Assembly: GCA_018813905.1 (NCBI GenBank)
Contig: JAHJAO010000110.1
Coordinates: forward strand, 1 to 42,983
Origin: Candidatus Omnitrophota bacterium
Lineage (GTDB): Bacteria > Omnitrophota > Gorgyraeia > B26-G9
Direction: 5' to 3'
Length of the DNA stretch: 42,983 nt
How positions within the stretch are numbered: position 1 is the first letter of the stretch; every line of letters begins with the position of its first letter. The position numbers and the translations under genes were made by a program. Positions 32,206 to 40,349 of the stretch are shown piece by piece. Under the pieces are notes generated by a model. The model made no database searches and was not told the origin of the DNA. It saw only the letters and a program-made list of their open reading frames with translations.

Positions 32206-33075
32206 ATGATAGAGCAGCTGTTATACGAGAGGATTTTACAGGCCCAGCGCAGCGAGATAACCGAGCATTTCATTTATAAAAATCTTTCGCGGATTATAAA
32301 AGACAAAGAAAACAGCCGTGTCCTTTCGCGCATCGCAAAAGATGAATTAAGGCATTACGGATTCTGGAAAAAAATCAGCCGCCAATCAATTAGGCCCAAC
32401 GGCTTAAAAATTATTCTTTATACAATAATCGCCCGCGTATTTGGCTTGACGTTTACGATTAAGCTTATGGAAAATATCGAGGACTTGGTGCAGGACGAAT
32501 ACGCCGTATTGAAAAATGTTCATCCCGATGTTGCCCGGATTATCCAGGATGAAGAAAACCATGAACACCAGCTGATTGCTTTGATAAACGAAGAACGCCT
32601 GCTTTACGTTAGCTCCATGGTCTTGGGGTTAAACGACGCCTTGGTCGAGTTGACCGGCGCTTTGGCGGGCCTGACGCTGGCATTGCAGAACACAAGACTT
32701 GTGGCTATCGTCGGCCTGATTACCGGGATTGCGGCGTCCATGTCCATGTCCGCTTCGGAATATTTAGCTATCAAGCACGAGGAAACGAAAAAATCTCCCC
32801 TGAAAGCGAGTATTTATGCGGGATGCGCGTATGTTTTGACCGTGTTATTTTTAATTTTTCCTTACCTTATTTTTAAAAACATCTTTGTCTGCTTAGGGCT
32901 GGTTATGTTTAACGCGCTGCTGGTTATACTTGTGTTTACTTTTTATATTTCGGTGGCAAAGAGCCTTTCGTTCAAGAAAAGATTCTTTGAGATGGCATCG
33001 ATAAGCCTGGGAATTGCCATAATCAATTTCTTTATCGGTATAGTGATAAGAAAAGTGTTTGGGATTGACGCCTAA
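32206..33075 (+). CDS. Ferritin-like/VIT1 (CCC1) fusion iron transporter
   Basis: A membrane protein of about 289 aa with a cytosolic ferritin-like N-terminal domain (E..H pair in KDELRHYGFW and the EENHEH pair near residue 122) joined to a VIT1/CCC1 domain of five membrane helices (about 145-285, starting VLGLNDALVELTGALAG). Similar fusions (MbfA-type) export iron. Here it fits removal or storage of Fe2+ released during oxidative stress. ATG 32206 follows AGGTG; a GTG at 32197 is the alternative. The end overlaps the region of the next start only in the ORF track version. Confidence 0.88.
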   Translation: MIEQLLYERILQAQRSEITEHFIYKNLSRIIKDKENSRVLSRIAKDELRHYGFWKKISRQSIRPNGLKIILYTIIARVFGLTFTIKLMENIEDLVQDEYAVLKNVHPDVARIIQDEENHEHQLIALINEERLLYVSSMVLGLNDALVELTGALAGLTLALQNTRLVAIVGLITGIAASMSMSASEYLAIKHEETKKSPLKASIYAGCAYVLTVLFLIFPYLIFKNIFVCLGLVMFNALLVILVFTFYISVAKSLSFKKRFFEMASISLGIAIINFFIGIVIRKVFGIDA

Positions 33076-33079
33076 ATTT

Positions 33080-34285
33080 ATGGATATTTTATTTTCGTTA
33101 TTTTCGGCAAGTATTAGTTTATGGCTTGAGGTTGCGCCTTATCTTCTTTTAGGGATGGTGTTCGCCGGAATCCTGCATCTTTTTCTGGGAAAAGACTTTA
33201 TCCGTAACCACCTGGGAAAAGGCGGGATAAAGTCGGTTATCAAAGCCACGCTGTTAGGCGTGCCGCTTCCGGTTTGTTCCTGCGGCGTTATTCCGATTGC
33301 CAGTTCTCTGGAAAAAGACGGCGCGCATAAATCAAGCATACTGGCATTTCTCGTTTCTACGCCGACAACGGGAGTGGATTCTATTTTAGCAACCTACTCG
33401 CTTATGGGGCCGTTATTTGCGATATTCCGGCCGCTCGCCGCTGCTTTTTCCGGGATTACTCTGGGCATTTTGGATTATTTTTTTGAAAAAGAAGGAAAAA
33501 ATAAACAAATGGATGTTTCGCATAAGCATGCAAAGCTTAAATTTGTTTTTAAATGGCGCGAGTTTTTAAGATATTCTTTTTTTGAAATCCCTCAGGATAT
33601 CGGCAAGACGCTTTTTATCGGAATTATTTTGGGCGGGGCGATAAGCACGTTTTTACCCAAAGAGTTGTTTAGCCGGTATTTTTCTTATCCCTTCGATTTT
33701 TTGGTAGCTTTAATCGTCGGCATCCCTTTATATGTCTGCGCTACCGGCTCTATCCCGATTGCCGCTTCTTTAATCCAGAAAGGCTTTACGCCCGGGGCCG
33801 GGCTAGTTTTTCTGATTGCCGGGCCGGCGACCAACGCGATAACGTTAGCATTTGTGCGGCAGAAATTGGGCCGCAAATCGTTTTATTTATATCTTTCTAA
33901 CATCATTCTGGTCGCGGTTGCTTCTGGATTTGTTTTTAATAAAATATGGCAGCTTTTAGGCCGGAAAGAAGACCTGATTGTGGGCGCGGGCAAAATGCTG
34001 CCGCAAGAGGTTAAAATCGTCTGCGGAATAATCTTATTGGGGTTGATCGCCAACGGGATTATCTTGAAAAAAACAGGCCGGGCTTCCGCCGCCGATATGG
34101 AAATAGCCGTTAGCGATATCCATTGCCGGCATTGCAAAATAACCTTAGAGGGCGTGCTTGGCGGTATTCCCGGAGTTGACTGGGTTGATGTGGATGTTCA
34201 AAGACGGCTTGTGCGCATAAAAGGAAAGGTCGAAAAACAGGAGATCACCGAAAAAATAAAGGAAGCCGGGTACACGCCTAAATGA
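33080..34285 (+). CDS. SO_0444/ArsP-type metal permease with C-terminal HMA domain
   Basis: A polytopic permease of about 401 aa with about eight to ten helices. GVPLPVCSCGVIPIASSL and a second GIPLYVCATGSIPIAASLI repeat are typical of the DUF318/SO_0444 family, linked to Cu/Zn or arsenic efflux. The last roughly 65 residues form a heavy-metal-associated domain with the metal-binding pair DIHCRHC. A Cys-Ser-Cys in the first repeat may be part of the transport site. The ORF track starts at TTG 33059; ATG 33080 is preferred because it begins right before the first helix. The substrate metal is not determined by the sequence. Confidence 0.85.
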   Translation: MDILFSLFSASISLWLEVAPYLLLGMVFAGILHLFLGKDFIRNHLGKGGIKSVIKATLLGVPLPVCSCGVIPIASSLEKDGAHKSSILAFLVSTPTTGVDSILATYSLMGPLFAIFRPLAAAFSGITLGILDYFFEKEGKNKQMDVSHKHAKLKFVFKWREFLRYSFFEIPQDIGKTLFIGIILGGAISTFLPKELFSRYFSYPFDFLVALIVGIPLYVCATGSIPIAASLIQKGFTPGAGLVFLIAGPATNAITLAFVRQKLGRKSFYLYLSNIILVAVASGFVFNKIWQLLGRKEDLIVGAGKMLPQEVKIVCGIILLGLIANGIILKKTGRASAADMEIAVSDIHCRHCKITLEGVLGGIPGVDWVDVDVQRRLVRIKGKVEKQEITEKIKEAGYTPK

Positions 34286-34331
34286 CCCTATACATAGATA
34301 TTCAACCGGATTTTCGTAAAAAATTATAAAA

Positions 34332-34425
34332 AGAGGTCTCTGAAAACTATTTAAAACTACGCGAGAGACCTCTGATTGCAGTGATTATTTTCCCGCCATA
34401 GCGGGATCTCGTCACGGGCGGGAAA
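34332..34425. repeat. Composite inverted repeats in the permease-rrf2 gap
   Basis: The 286-bp gap 34286-34571 has no ORF. It contains a perfect 10-bp inverted repeat AGAGGTCTCT (34332-34341) / AGAGACCTCT (34364-34373) with a 22-nt loop, and a second TTTCCCGCC (34389-34397) / GGCGGGAAA (34417-34425), inside which CCCGC-CATA-GCGGG is a nested alternative hairpin. The following TTTTAATCTGCGTAATCGG resembles the TTAATCTCAGTAATCAGG of the two structured leaders, so this may be a diverged third member of that family. There is no poly-T run after either hairpin. Confidence 0.55.
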
Positions 34426-34533
34426 GATTGCAGAGATTTTGCCATAGGAGTTTTAATCTGCGTAATCGGATTTCTAATCTTTTAATCAGAGATTTCTATG
34501 TTTTTAGACTTTTTCAGAAATATCAAAAAAGTC

Positions 34534-34566
34534 TTGACATTTTATAAACTAATACTAAAATAGTAT
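34534..34566 (+). promoter_or_regulatory. Promoter and palindromic operator of the rrf2 gene
   Basis: A perfect TTGACA (34534-34539) and TAAAAT (34556-34561) are separated by 16 bp. A perfect palindrome ATACTA-AAA-TAGTAT (34552-34566) covers the -10, an ideal place for autorepression by the Rrf2 protein. The predicted transcription start is about 3-4 nt before the ATG at 34572, and no Shine-Dalgarno is present, so the mRNA may be leaderless. Confidence 0.65.
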
Positions 34567-34571
34567 CAGAT

Positions 34572-34988
34572 ATGAAATTAATAACCAAAAACTCAGATTA
34601 CGCGATCCGGGCGCTTGTGTATCTGGCAAAGAAGAAAAATGAATTTGTCTCCTCCGCCGAAATCGCCAAAAAAGAAGGTATCCCGCTCATGTTTCTAAGG
34701 CGGGTATTGCCGGAGCTTTTAAAGCGCAAAATTATTGTTTCCAAAGAGGGGGTGAAAGGAGGAGTATTTTTGCGCCGCGCAAGTCAAACGATTACTGTTA
34801 CCGAGGTGATTAAAATCTTTCAAGGGGACATTCAACTGTCCCAATGTATGTTCCGGAACGCCTTTTGTATAAACCGGAAAACATGCGTGTTAAGAAAAAA
34901 GATAATTTCTATCGGCAAAATGGTCGAACGTAAATTCGACAAAATCACCATTCGGGATTTAACCGGCAAAACAAAGGAAAAAAGATGA
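34572..34988 (+). CDS. Rrf2-family regulator with Fe-S-type Cys motif
   Basis: A 138-aa winged-helix regulator. The N-terminal KNSDYAIRALVYLAKK and AEIAKKEGIPLMFLRRVLPEL are typical of IscR/NsrR/RirA-like proteins, followed by KGGVFLRRASQ. Three Cys, CMFRNAFCINRKTC (C-x5-C-x5-C), are positioned as in NsrR and IscR, where they bind an Fe-S cluster. Location just upstream of a ferredoxin and Hcp suggests an NsrR-like role in nitric-oxide or redox response; the target set is inferred. The stop overlaps the ferredoxin start by 4 nt. Confidence 0.9.
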   Translation: MKLITKNSDYAIRALVYLAKKKNEFVSSAEIAKKEGIPLMFLRRVLPELLKRKIIVSKEGVKGGVFLRRASQTITVTEVIKIFQGDIQLSQCMFRNAFCINRKTCVLRKKIISIGKMVERKFDKITIRDLTGKTKEKR

Positions 34989-35809
34989 AAAGAAAAATCA
35001 TAAAAATCGATGAAGACAATTGCTCCGGATGTGGCGAATGCATCCCGAATTGCCCGGAAGGGGCCATCCAAATAATCGACGGCAAAGCCCGGATAATCAG
35101 CGACCTTTTTTGCGACGGCTTGGGCGCATGTATCGGCCATTGCCCGCAACAAGCTATAAGTATCGAGGAAAGAGAAGCCAAGCCTTATGATGAAAAAAAG
35201 ACCATGGAAAACATTATCAAAGCCGGGCCGAATGTAATTTCCGCGCACCTGGAACACCTGAAAAACCATAATCAGGCGGATTTGTATAAACAGGCCATTG
35301 ATTTCTTAAAAGAAAAAAAGATAAAAATTCCGGCGGCTAATTTCCCGCATCACCACGGAGATAAAGGATGCCCGGGGATGAAGGTTGTGGATCTAAGGCA
35401 AAAAAAAGATAAAAATTCCGGTCAGATGCGCCTATCTTTAGACTCGCAGCTTAATAACTGGCCGGTGCAGTTGAAATTACTCAATCCCCAGGCGCCGTAT
35501 TTTAAAGATGCGGATATCGTGGTGGCTGCGGACTGCGTGCCGTTTGCTTTTGCGAACTTTCATCAAAAATTTTTAAAAGGCAAAACCTTGGTTATTTTTT
35601 GCCCCAAATTAGATTCCGCGCATGAAGAGTATGTGGAAAAATTGGCCCAGATTTTTAAAAATAACAATATCAAATCCATAACCGCGGTCCATATGGAGGT
35701 GCCCTGCTGTTTTGGTACAAGCAAAATTGTGGAAGAAGCGGTTAAGCAGAGCGGCAAAAATATCGTGATTAAAGATTACACCGTTTCTCTAAAAGGAGAA
35801 CTGGTCTGA
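34985..35809 (+). CDS. Dicluster [4Fe-4S] ferredoxin-domain protein of the Hcp operon
   Basis: A 274-aa iron-sulfur protein. Residues about 12-27 hold CSGCGECIPNCPEG, a normal [4Fe-4S] motif; the second cluster motif CDGLGACIGHCP lacks one Cys of the usual spacing and shows C-x5-C-x3-C, as seen in related Hcp-linked proteins. The C-terminal half (about 150-274) has extra Cys (AADCVPFAF, IFCPKL, EVPCCFG) and may bind another cofactor. Genes of this kind often lie next to hcp and probably carry electrons to it. It is translationally coupled to the rrf2 gene. Confidence 0.85.
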   Translation: MKRKIIKIDEDNCSGCGECIPNCPEGAIQIIDGKARIISDLFCDGLGACIGHCPQQAISIEEREAKPYDEKKTMENIIKAGPNVISAHLEHLKNHNQADLYKQAIDFLKEKKIKIPAANFPHHHGDKGCPGMKVVDLRQKKDKNSGQMRLSLDSQLNNWPVQLKLLNPQAPYFKDADIVVAADCVPFAFANFHQKFLKGKTLVIFCPKLDSAHEEYVEKLAQIFKNNNIKSITAVHMEVPCCFGTSKIVEEAVKQSGKNIVIKDYTVSLKGELV

Positions 35810-35811
35810 TA

Positions 35812-35963
35812 AGACATCCTCTAATGAGAAAGAAGCGAGGATGTCTGATAAAGTGTATATAAAGCGATTAATGGTTTAATCGCTGTAATAATCTTTGTTA
35901 ATCTCAGTAATCAGGTATGATCTGAAGAGTTATACCTGAAGATTATACCAGGAGGGTCAAATT
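35812..35963 (+). promoter_or_regulatory. Structured leader B upstream of hcp (paired with leader A at glutaredoxin)
   Basis: Second copy of the leader described at 30388-30539. The 5' hairpin is stronger here: AGACATCCTC (35812-35821) / GAGGATGTCT (35837-35846), 10 bp. The core 35878-35956 ends in AGGAGGG. GGTATGAT (35914-35921) can pair with TTATACC (35930-35936) or with ATTATACC (35942-35949), each with a single G-U wobble. Core differences from copy A are five transitions, one 3-nt insertion and one deleted A. Whether it works as RNA is inferred. Confidence 0.6.
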
Positions 35964-37637
35964 ATGAGTATGTTTTGCAGGCAATGCGAACAAACAGCAC
36001 AGGGCAAAGGATGCACGGTCAAAGGGGTATGCGGCAAAACCGACGAGACCGCCGCGTTACAGGATACACTTCTTTATGCCTTAAAAGGCATTGGCGTTTA
36101 CGGAGTTTTGGCCCAAAAATTAGGCATTAAGGATGCGTTGGCCGAGCGCTTTATTATGGAAGGATTGTTTACGACCATAACCAACGTCAATTTTTATCCG
36201 GAAAAGATAGAAGAACTTATCCGTAACGCTTTCGAAATAAAAGAGCGGCTCAAGAAAAAAGTCGCGCAGCAGTATCTTAAACAAAATAAAAAAGAGTTGG
36301 ATGCTAAAGAACTTCCCGCTTGTGCGAACTGGGTGCTGCCCGCGACAAAGGCTGAATTGATCGAACAGGCAAAAAATATCGGGGTGTTATCCAATCCCGG
36401 GCTTAACGAAGATATAAGAAGTTTGCGGGAGCTGCTTCTTTACGGCTTAAAAGGCATGGCCGCCTATGCGGATCACGCGTTGATTTTGGGAAAAGAAGAC
36501 CGGCAAGTAAACGAATTTTTCTATAAGGCCCTGGCGGCGCAGGCAGATGCTGAGCTGACCGCGGATGATTTAACGGCACTAGTTATGGAATTTGGCAAGG
36601 TGAACCTTAAGTGCTTAGAGATCCTGGATAAAGCGCATACCGAGAAATTCGGCAACCCCATACCGACTAAGGTGGGTACCGGAATCAAACCGGGTCCGGC
36701 GATAATCGTTTCCGGGCACGACCTGTTGGATTTATATCAGCTCTTAGGCAAGACCCAGGGTCAGGGCGTAAATATCTATACTCACGGAGAAATGCTGCCG
36801 GCGCATGGTTATCCGGAGTTGAAGAAATTTAAGCATCTGGTTGGCCATTTCGGTACGGCCTGGCAAAATCAGCAGAAAGAATTTGATAATCTGCCAGCGG
36901 CAGTTCTGATGACCACAAACTGCATCCAGAAGCCGAAAGATTCTTATCTGGACCGGATTTTTACTACCGGGCTTGTGGCCTGGCCGGGAGTTTTCCATAT
37001 CCAGACCGAAAAAGACGGAAATAAAGATTTTGGAAAAATTATCGCCAAGGCAAAAGAGCTGAACGGGTTTAAAGCCGAAAAAAAAGATAAAGAGATACAG
37101 GTTGGGTTTGCTCATAAGACGGTGCTGCAAGTGGCGGATAAGGTGATTGATGCCGTCAAAGCGAAAAAAATACGCCATTTCTTTCTTATCGGCGGCTGCG
37201 ATGGCGCAAAGCCGGGCCGTAATTACTATACGGATTTTGCCCAAAAGGTTCCGCAAGATTGCGTTATCCTGACGTTAGCCTGCGGGAAATTCAGGTTTAA
37301 CCGGATCGATTTTGGCGATATCGCCGGCATCCCGCGCCTGCTTGATTGCGGCCAGTGCAATGACGCCTACTCGGCGATCATAATTGCTTCCGCCTTGGCC
37401 AAAGCGTTTAACTGCGGCGTAAACGACTTACCGCTGTCGCTTGTGCTTTCCTGGTATGAGCAAAAAGCGGTATGTATCCTGATTACGCTTTTATCGCTGG
37501 GGATAAAAAACATAAAAATCGGTCCGACACTTCCGGCGTTTATCTCCGCAAATGTTTTGAAAATTCTGGTTGAAAAATTTAATATTCAGCCGATAACGGA
37601 CGCAGAGAAAGATATCAAAGAAATATTAAAAAATTGA
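35964..37637 (+). CDS. hcp: Hybrid cluster protein (hydroxylamine/NO reductase)
   Basis: A 557-aa Hcp, which reduces NO to N2O in E. coli and hydroxylamine in vitro. The N-terminal cluster motif CRQCEQTAQGKGCTVKGVC (C-x2-C-x8-C-x5-C) is of the anaerobe class I type. Hybrid-cluster ligands are all visible: His in VSGHDLLDL, Glu in THGEMLPAHGYPEL, Cys in TTNCIQKP, the persulfide Cys in GGCDGAKPGRNYY, LACGKFRF, CGQCNDAY, and Glu/Lys in SWYEQKAV. The start ATG 35964 has AGGAGGG 7 nt upstream, at the end of structured leader B. It probably receives electrons from the ferredoxin two features upstream. Confidence 0.96.
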   Translation: MSMFCRQCEQTAQGKGCTVKGVCGKTDETAALQDTLLYALKGIGVYGVLAQKLGIKDALAERFIMEGLFTTITNVNFYPEKIEELIRNAFEIKERLKKKVAQQYLKQNKKELDAKELPACANWVLPATKAELIEQAKNIGVLSNPGLNEDIRSLRELLLYGLKGMAAYADHALILGKEDRQVNEFFYKALAAQADAELTADDLTALVMEFGKVNLKCLEILDKAHTEKFGNPIPTKVGTGIKPGPAIIVSGHDLLDLYQLLGKTQGQGVNIYTHGEMLPAHGYPELKKFKHLVGHFGTAWQNQQKEFDNLPAAVLMTTNCIQKPKDSYLDRIFTTGLVAWPGVFHIQTEKDGNKDFGKIIAKAKELNGFKAEKKDKEIQVGFAHKTVLQVADKVIDAVKAKKIRHFFLIGGCDGAKPGRNYYTDFAQKVPQDCVILTLACGKFRFNRIDFGDIAGIPRLLDCGQCNDAYSAIIIASALAKAFNCGVNDLPLSLVLSWYEQKAVCILITLLSLGIKNIKIGPTLPAFISANVLKILVEKFNIQPITDAEKDIKEILKN

Positions 37638-37649
37638 GAGAGGCAGGTT

Positions 37650-38279
37650 ATGGAAAAATTACTGCATATTATCGCTACCCCCAGAGGCGGCCAATCCCGG
37701 ACATTAAAGGTTTCCCAGGCTTTTCAGGAAGAGCTTAAAACCAGGTTCCCAGAGATGAAAATAACCGAGCTTAATTTATTTGAAGAGACCCCGCCCGAGT
37801 TGACTTTAAAAACCGTAAACGGGAAATACGTATTATTAACCGGAAAAGATTTGAACCCGGAACAAAAAAGGGATTGGGGGAAAATAGAAAAATACATAAA
37901 TAACTTTCTCGCTCATGACGCCTATCTTATCAGTTGCCCGATGTGGAATTTTTCGATTCCTTATCCGCTTAAAAATTACATCGATGTCATTGTTCAGCCG
38001 CGTTATACTTTTCGCTACACGGATAAGGGGATAGAGGGACTGGCGAAGGGGAAAAAGATGGTCGTAGTTACCACGCGCGGCGGCGATTACAGCCCCCAGA
38101 GCCCGGCGCACGCGTATGATTTACAGGAGCCGTATTTACGGACTGTTTTCGGGCTTATTGGCGTAACGGATATAACTTTTATAAACGCCCAGCCCCTGGA
38201 CGCGTTGGGGGAAGATGTGTGCAGAGAAAAAATTCAAAAAGCGCAGGCATTGGCTAAATCTCTCGCGCAAAAGATATAA
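37650..38279 (+). CDS. azoR: FMN-dependent NADH-azoreductase/quinone reductase-like
   Basis: A 209-aa flavodoxin-fold protein. The N-terminal TPRGGQSRTLKVSQAF is the FMN-phosphate loop of AzoR/NQO-type enzymes, SCPMWNFSIPYPLKNYID is the conserved flavin-contact segment, and TTRGGDYS a third one. Such enzymes reduce quinones and azo or nitro compounds with NAD(P)H and are often induced by electrophile or NO stress. It follows hcp by 12 nt with GAGAGGCAGG upstream, so it belongs to the hcp operon. The natural substrate is unknown. Confidence 0.9.
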   Translation: MEKLLHIIATPRGGQSRTLKVSQAFQEELKTRFPEMKITELNLFEETPPELTLKTVNGKYVLLTGKDLNPEQKRDWGKIEKYINNFLAHDAYLISCPMWNFSIPYPLKNYIDVIVQPRYTFRYTDKGIEGLAKGKKMVVVTTRGGDYSPQSPAHAYDLQEPYLRTVFGLIGVTDITFINAQPLDALGEDVCREKIQKAQALAKSLAQKI

Positions 38280-38407
38280 GTTTTTTAGATTAACCCGCCG
38301 GGCCTCAGATATTGGTAGATTGTTATCAATTTTCCGAATATTTTTATTGCAAAAATCCTCCGCGCAAGTTAAAATTCTTTTAGCTCTATTTATAACTTTA
38401 AAAGGCG

Positions 38408-40267
38408 ATGATTAAAGAAAAACTGGCCAAGATAAAATTAACGAAAGAGCTGGGGCTTTTAGACGTGTTCTGCATTGCTTCCGGCGCGATGGTGAGTTCC
38501 GGCTTGTTTATCCTGCCGGGAATTGCTACTGCTCAAGTAGGCCCGGCCTTATTTGTGTCCTATTTTTTAGCCGGCCTTTTGGCGATGACCGGAATGCTGT
38601 CGCAGGCGGAACTAGTCAGCGCCATGCCTAAAGCCGGCGGGACTTATTTTTATGTCACCCGGAGCATGGGGCCGGGAGTGGGTACGGTCGACGGATTGCT
38701 TACCTGGTTTGCATTATCTTTGAAAAGCGCTTTTGCCCTTGTCGGTATGTCGGCATTTTTAACTTTGATTGTCCGGGTGGATATCCGTTTAGTTGCGTTA
38801 ATATTGTGCGGCTTATTCATCGGTATCAATATCCTGGGCGTAAAAGAGGCAAGCCGGGTACAGGTAGTTTTGGTTATTGGCCTGTTAGCTATTCTTGTTT
38901 TATATATCGCAAAAGGATTGCCTGCGGTAAAAGTGTATAATTTTGACCCATTCGCACCGCATGGAATGGCCGCAATTTTTTATACTGCGGGTTTCGTATT
39001 TATTTCCTACGGCGGCCTGCTCAAAGTCGCCAGCATTGCCGAAGAAGTAAAAGATCCGGCCCGGGTTGTGCCGCTGGCGATGTTTTTGTCGTTACTTGTA
39101 ATCAGCGTATTTTATGTTTTAACGGTCTTTGTCACGACCGGTGTTTTGGGCTCGGAAGTTCTTAGTAAATCCCTGATGCCAATTTCAGACGGCGCCGCGG
39201 TTTTTATGGGCCAAGGCGGTAGAATCGCTTTGAGCGTCGCGGCCATTCTTGCCTTTGTTACGACCGCCAACGCCGGCATTATGGCCGCATCCCGCTATCC
39301 TCTGGCGCTTAGCCGGGACGGATTATTACCGGAAGTTTTAATGCGGGTAAATTCGCGGTTTAAAACTCCGCATATCTCGATTATGATTACGGGGTTGTTT
39401 ATGATTATTGCTTTGCTTTTGAACCTTTCGGTCCTGGTTAAAGTGGCTTCTACGGTTTTGATTTTGACTTACATGTTTTCCTGCTTTTCCGTTATTATCT
39501 TAAGAGAGAGCCGCCTGCAGAATTACCAGCCGCAGTTTCACGCGCCGCTTTATCCCGGGGTACAGATAATCGGCATAGTGGGTTTCGCGTTTTTATTATT
39601 TGAACTGGGAAAAGAGGCTTTTTGGATAAGCGCAATCTTGATTATTAGCGGGTTTTTTGTCTTTTGGTTTTATGGCCGTATTCGCGCAAACCGCGAATAC
39701 GCCTTGTTGCATCTCATTGAACGGATCACGGCAAAAGAGCTAACCGGCCGCACGCTTCAAACCGAACTCAAGGAAATAATCCGGGAACGGGACGATATCT
39801 TAAAGGACCGGTTTGACCATATTATCGAAAAGTGCCATGTTTTGGATATCGAACAGGAGCTGTCTATGCGTGATTTTTTTAAGCTTGTGGCCGATACGAT
39901 GTCTAAAAATTTAAGTATCAGCGCTGAAAACTTTTATAATTTACTTATTTTGCGTGAGAAGGAAAGTACAACCGTTATCAGCGAGGGATTGGCGATTCCG
40001 CATATTATAATCGAGGGCGAGAAGATGTTTGATATCCTGCTTGCCCGCTGCCGCAGCGGGATCACTTTTTCCGGTGATATCCCGAAAGTTCATATCGTAT
40101 TTGTGCTGGTCGGAAGCAGGGACGAACGCAATTTTCACCTGCGGGCGCTTTCGGCTATCGCCCAGATAGTGCAGGATACGCATTTCGAAAACAACTGGAA
40201 AAAAGCGAAGAGCATCGAGGATTTGCGCGATATCGTGCTTTTGGGGAAAAGGCAGAGAGTGGCATGA
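38408..40267 (+). CDS. Amino acid permease fused to a PTS EIIA-type domain
   Basis: A 619-aa fusion. Residues about 1-430 form an APC-family permease with about 12 helices, starting with LLDVFCIASGAMVSSGLFILPG, the usual first-helix motif. A linker (about 430-475) leads to a PTS EIIA type-2/Ntr domain (about 475-615) with SEGLAIPHIIIEG, in which the phosphorylatable His is kept, and NFHLRALSAIAQ. Such fusions suggest that uptake is tuned by phosphotransfer or serves as a sensor. No HPr or EI gene is nearby. The 128-bp gap before it holds no clear promoter. Substrate unknown. Confidence 0.9.
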   Translation: MIKEKLAKIKLTKELGLLDVFCIASGAMVSSGLFILPGIATAQVGPALFVSYFLAGLLAMTGMLSQAELVSAMPKAGGTYFYVTRSMGPGVGTVDGLLTWFALSLKSAFALVGMSAFLTLIVRVDIRLVALILCGLFIGINILGVKEASRVQVVLVIGLLAILVLYIAKGLPAVKVYNFDPFAPHGMAAIFYTAGFVFISYGGLLKVASIAEEVKDPARVVPLAMFLSLLVISVFYVLTVFVTTGVLGSEVLSKSLMPISDGAAVFMGQGGRIALSVAAILAFVTTANAGIMAASRYPLALSRDGLLPEVLMRVNSRFKTPHISIMITGLFMIIALLLNLSVLVKVASTVLILTYMFSCFSVIILRESRLQNYQPQFHAPLYPGVQIIGIVGFAFLLFELGKEAFWISAILIISGFFVFWFYGRIRANREYALLHLIERITAKELTGRTLQTELKEIIRERDDILKDRFDHIIEKCHVLDIEQELSMRDFFKLVADTMSKNLSISAENFYNLLILREKESTTVISEGLAIPHIIIEGEKMFDILLARCRSGITFSGDIPKVHIVFVLVGSRDERNFHLRALSAIAQIVQDTHFENNWKKAKSIEDLRDIVLLGKRQRVA

Positions 40268-40314
40268 TTTTTTAATAACGTAAAAGGTTAGACGTTTTAT
40301 AATCGCCGGATTTG

Positions 40315-40323
40315 TGGTATAAT
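40315..40323 (+). promoter_or_regulatory. Extended -10 promoter of the CZB-domain gene
   Basis: TGGTATAAT (TGnTATAAT, 40315-40323) is a perfect extended -10, 27 nt before the ATG at 40350. No convincing -35 was found, which extended -10 promoters can lack. Confidence 0.45.
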
Positions 40324-40349
40324 AAACAAAATAAAAAGGAGAGCCGGGA

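Noticed and set aside
34332-34373. Rho-independent terminator after the metal permease
   Set aside because: The stem is strong but the 22-nt loop is long and no T-run follows; it was recorded as a repeat instead.
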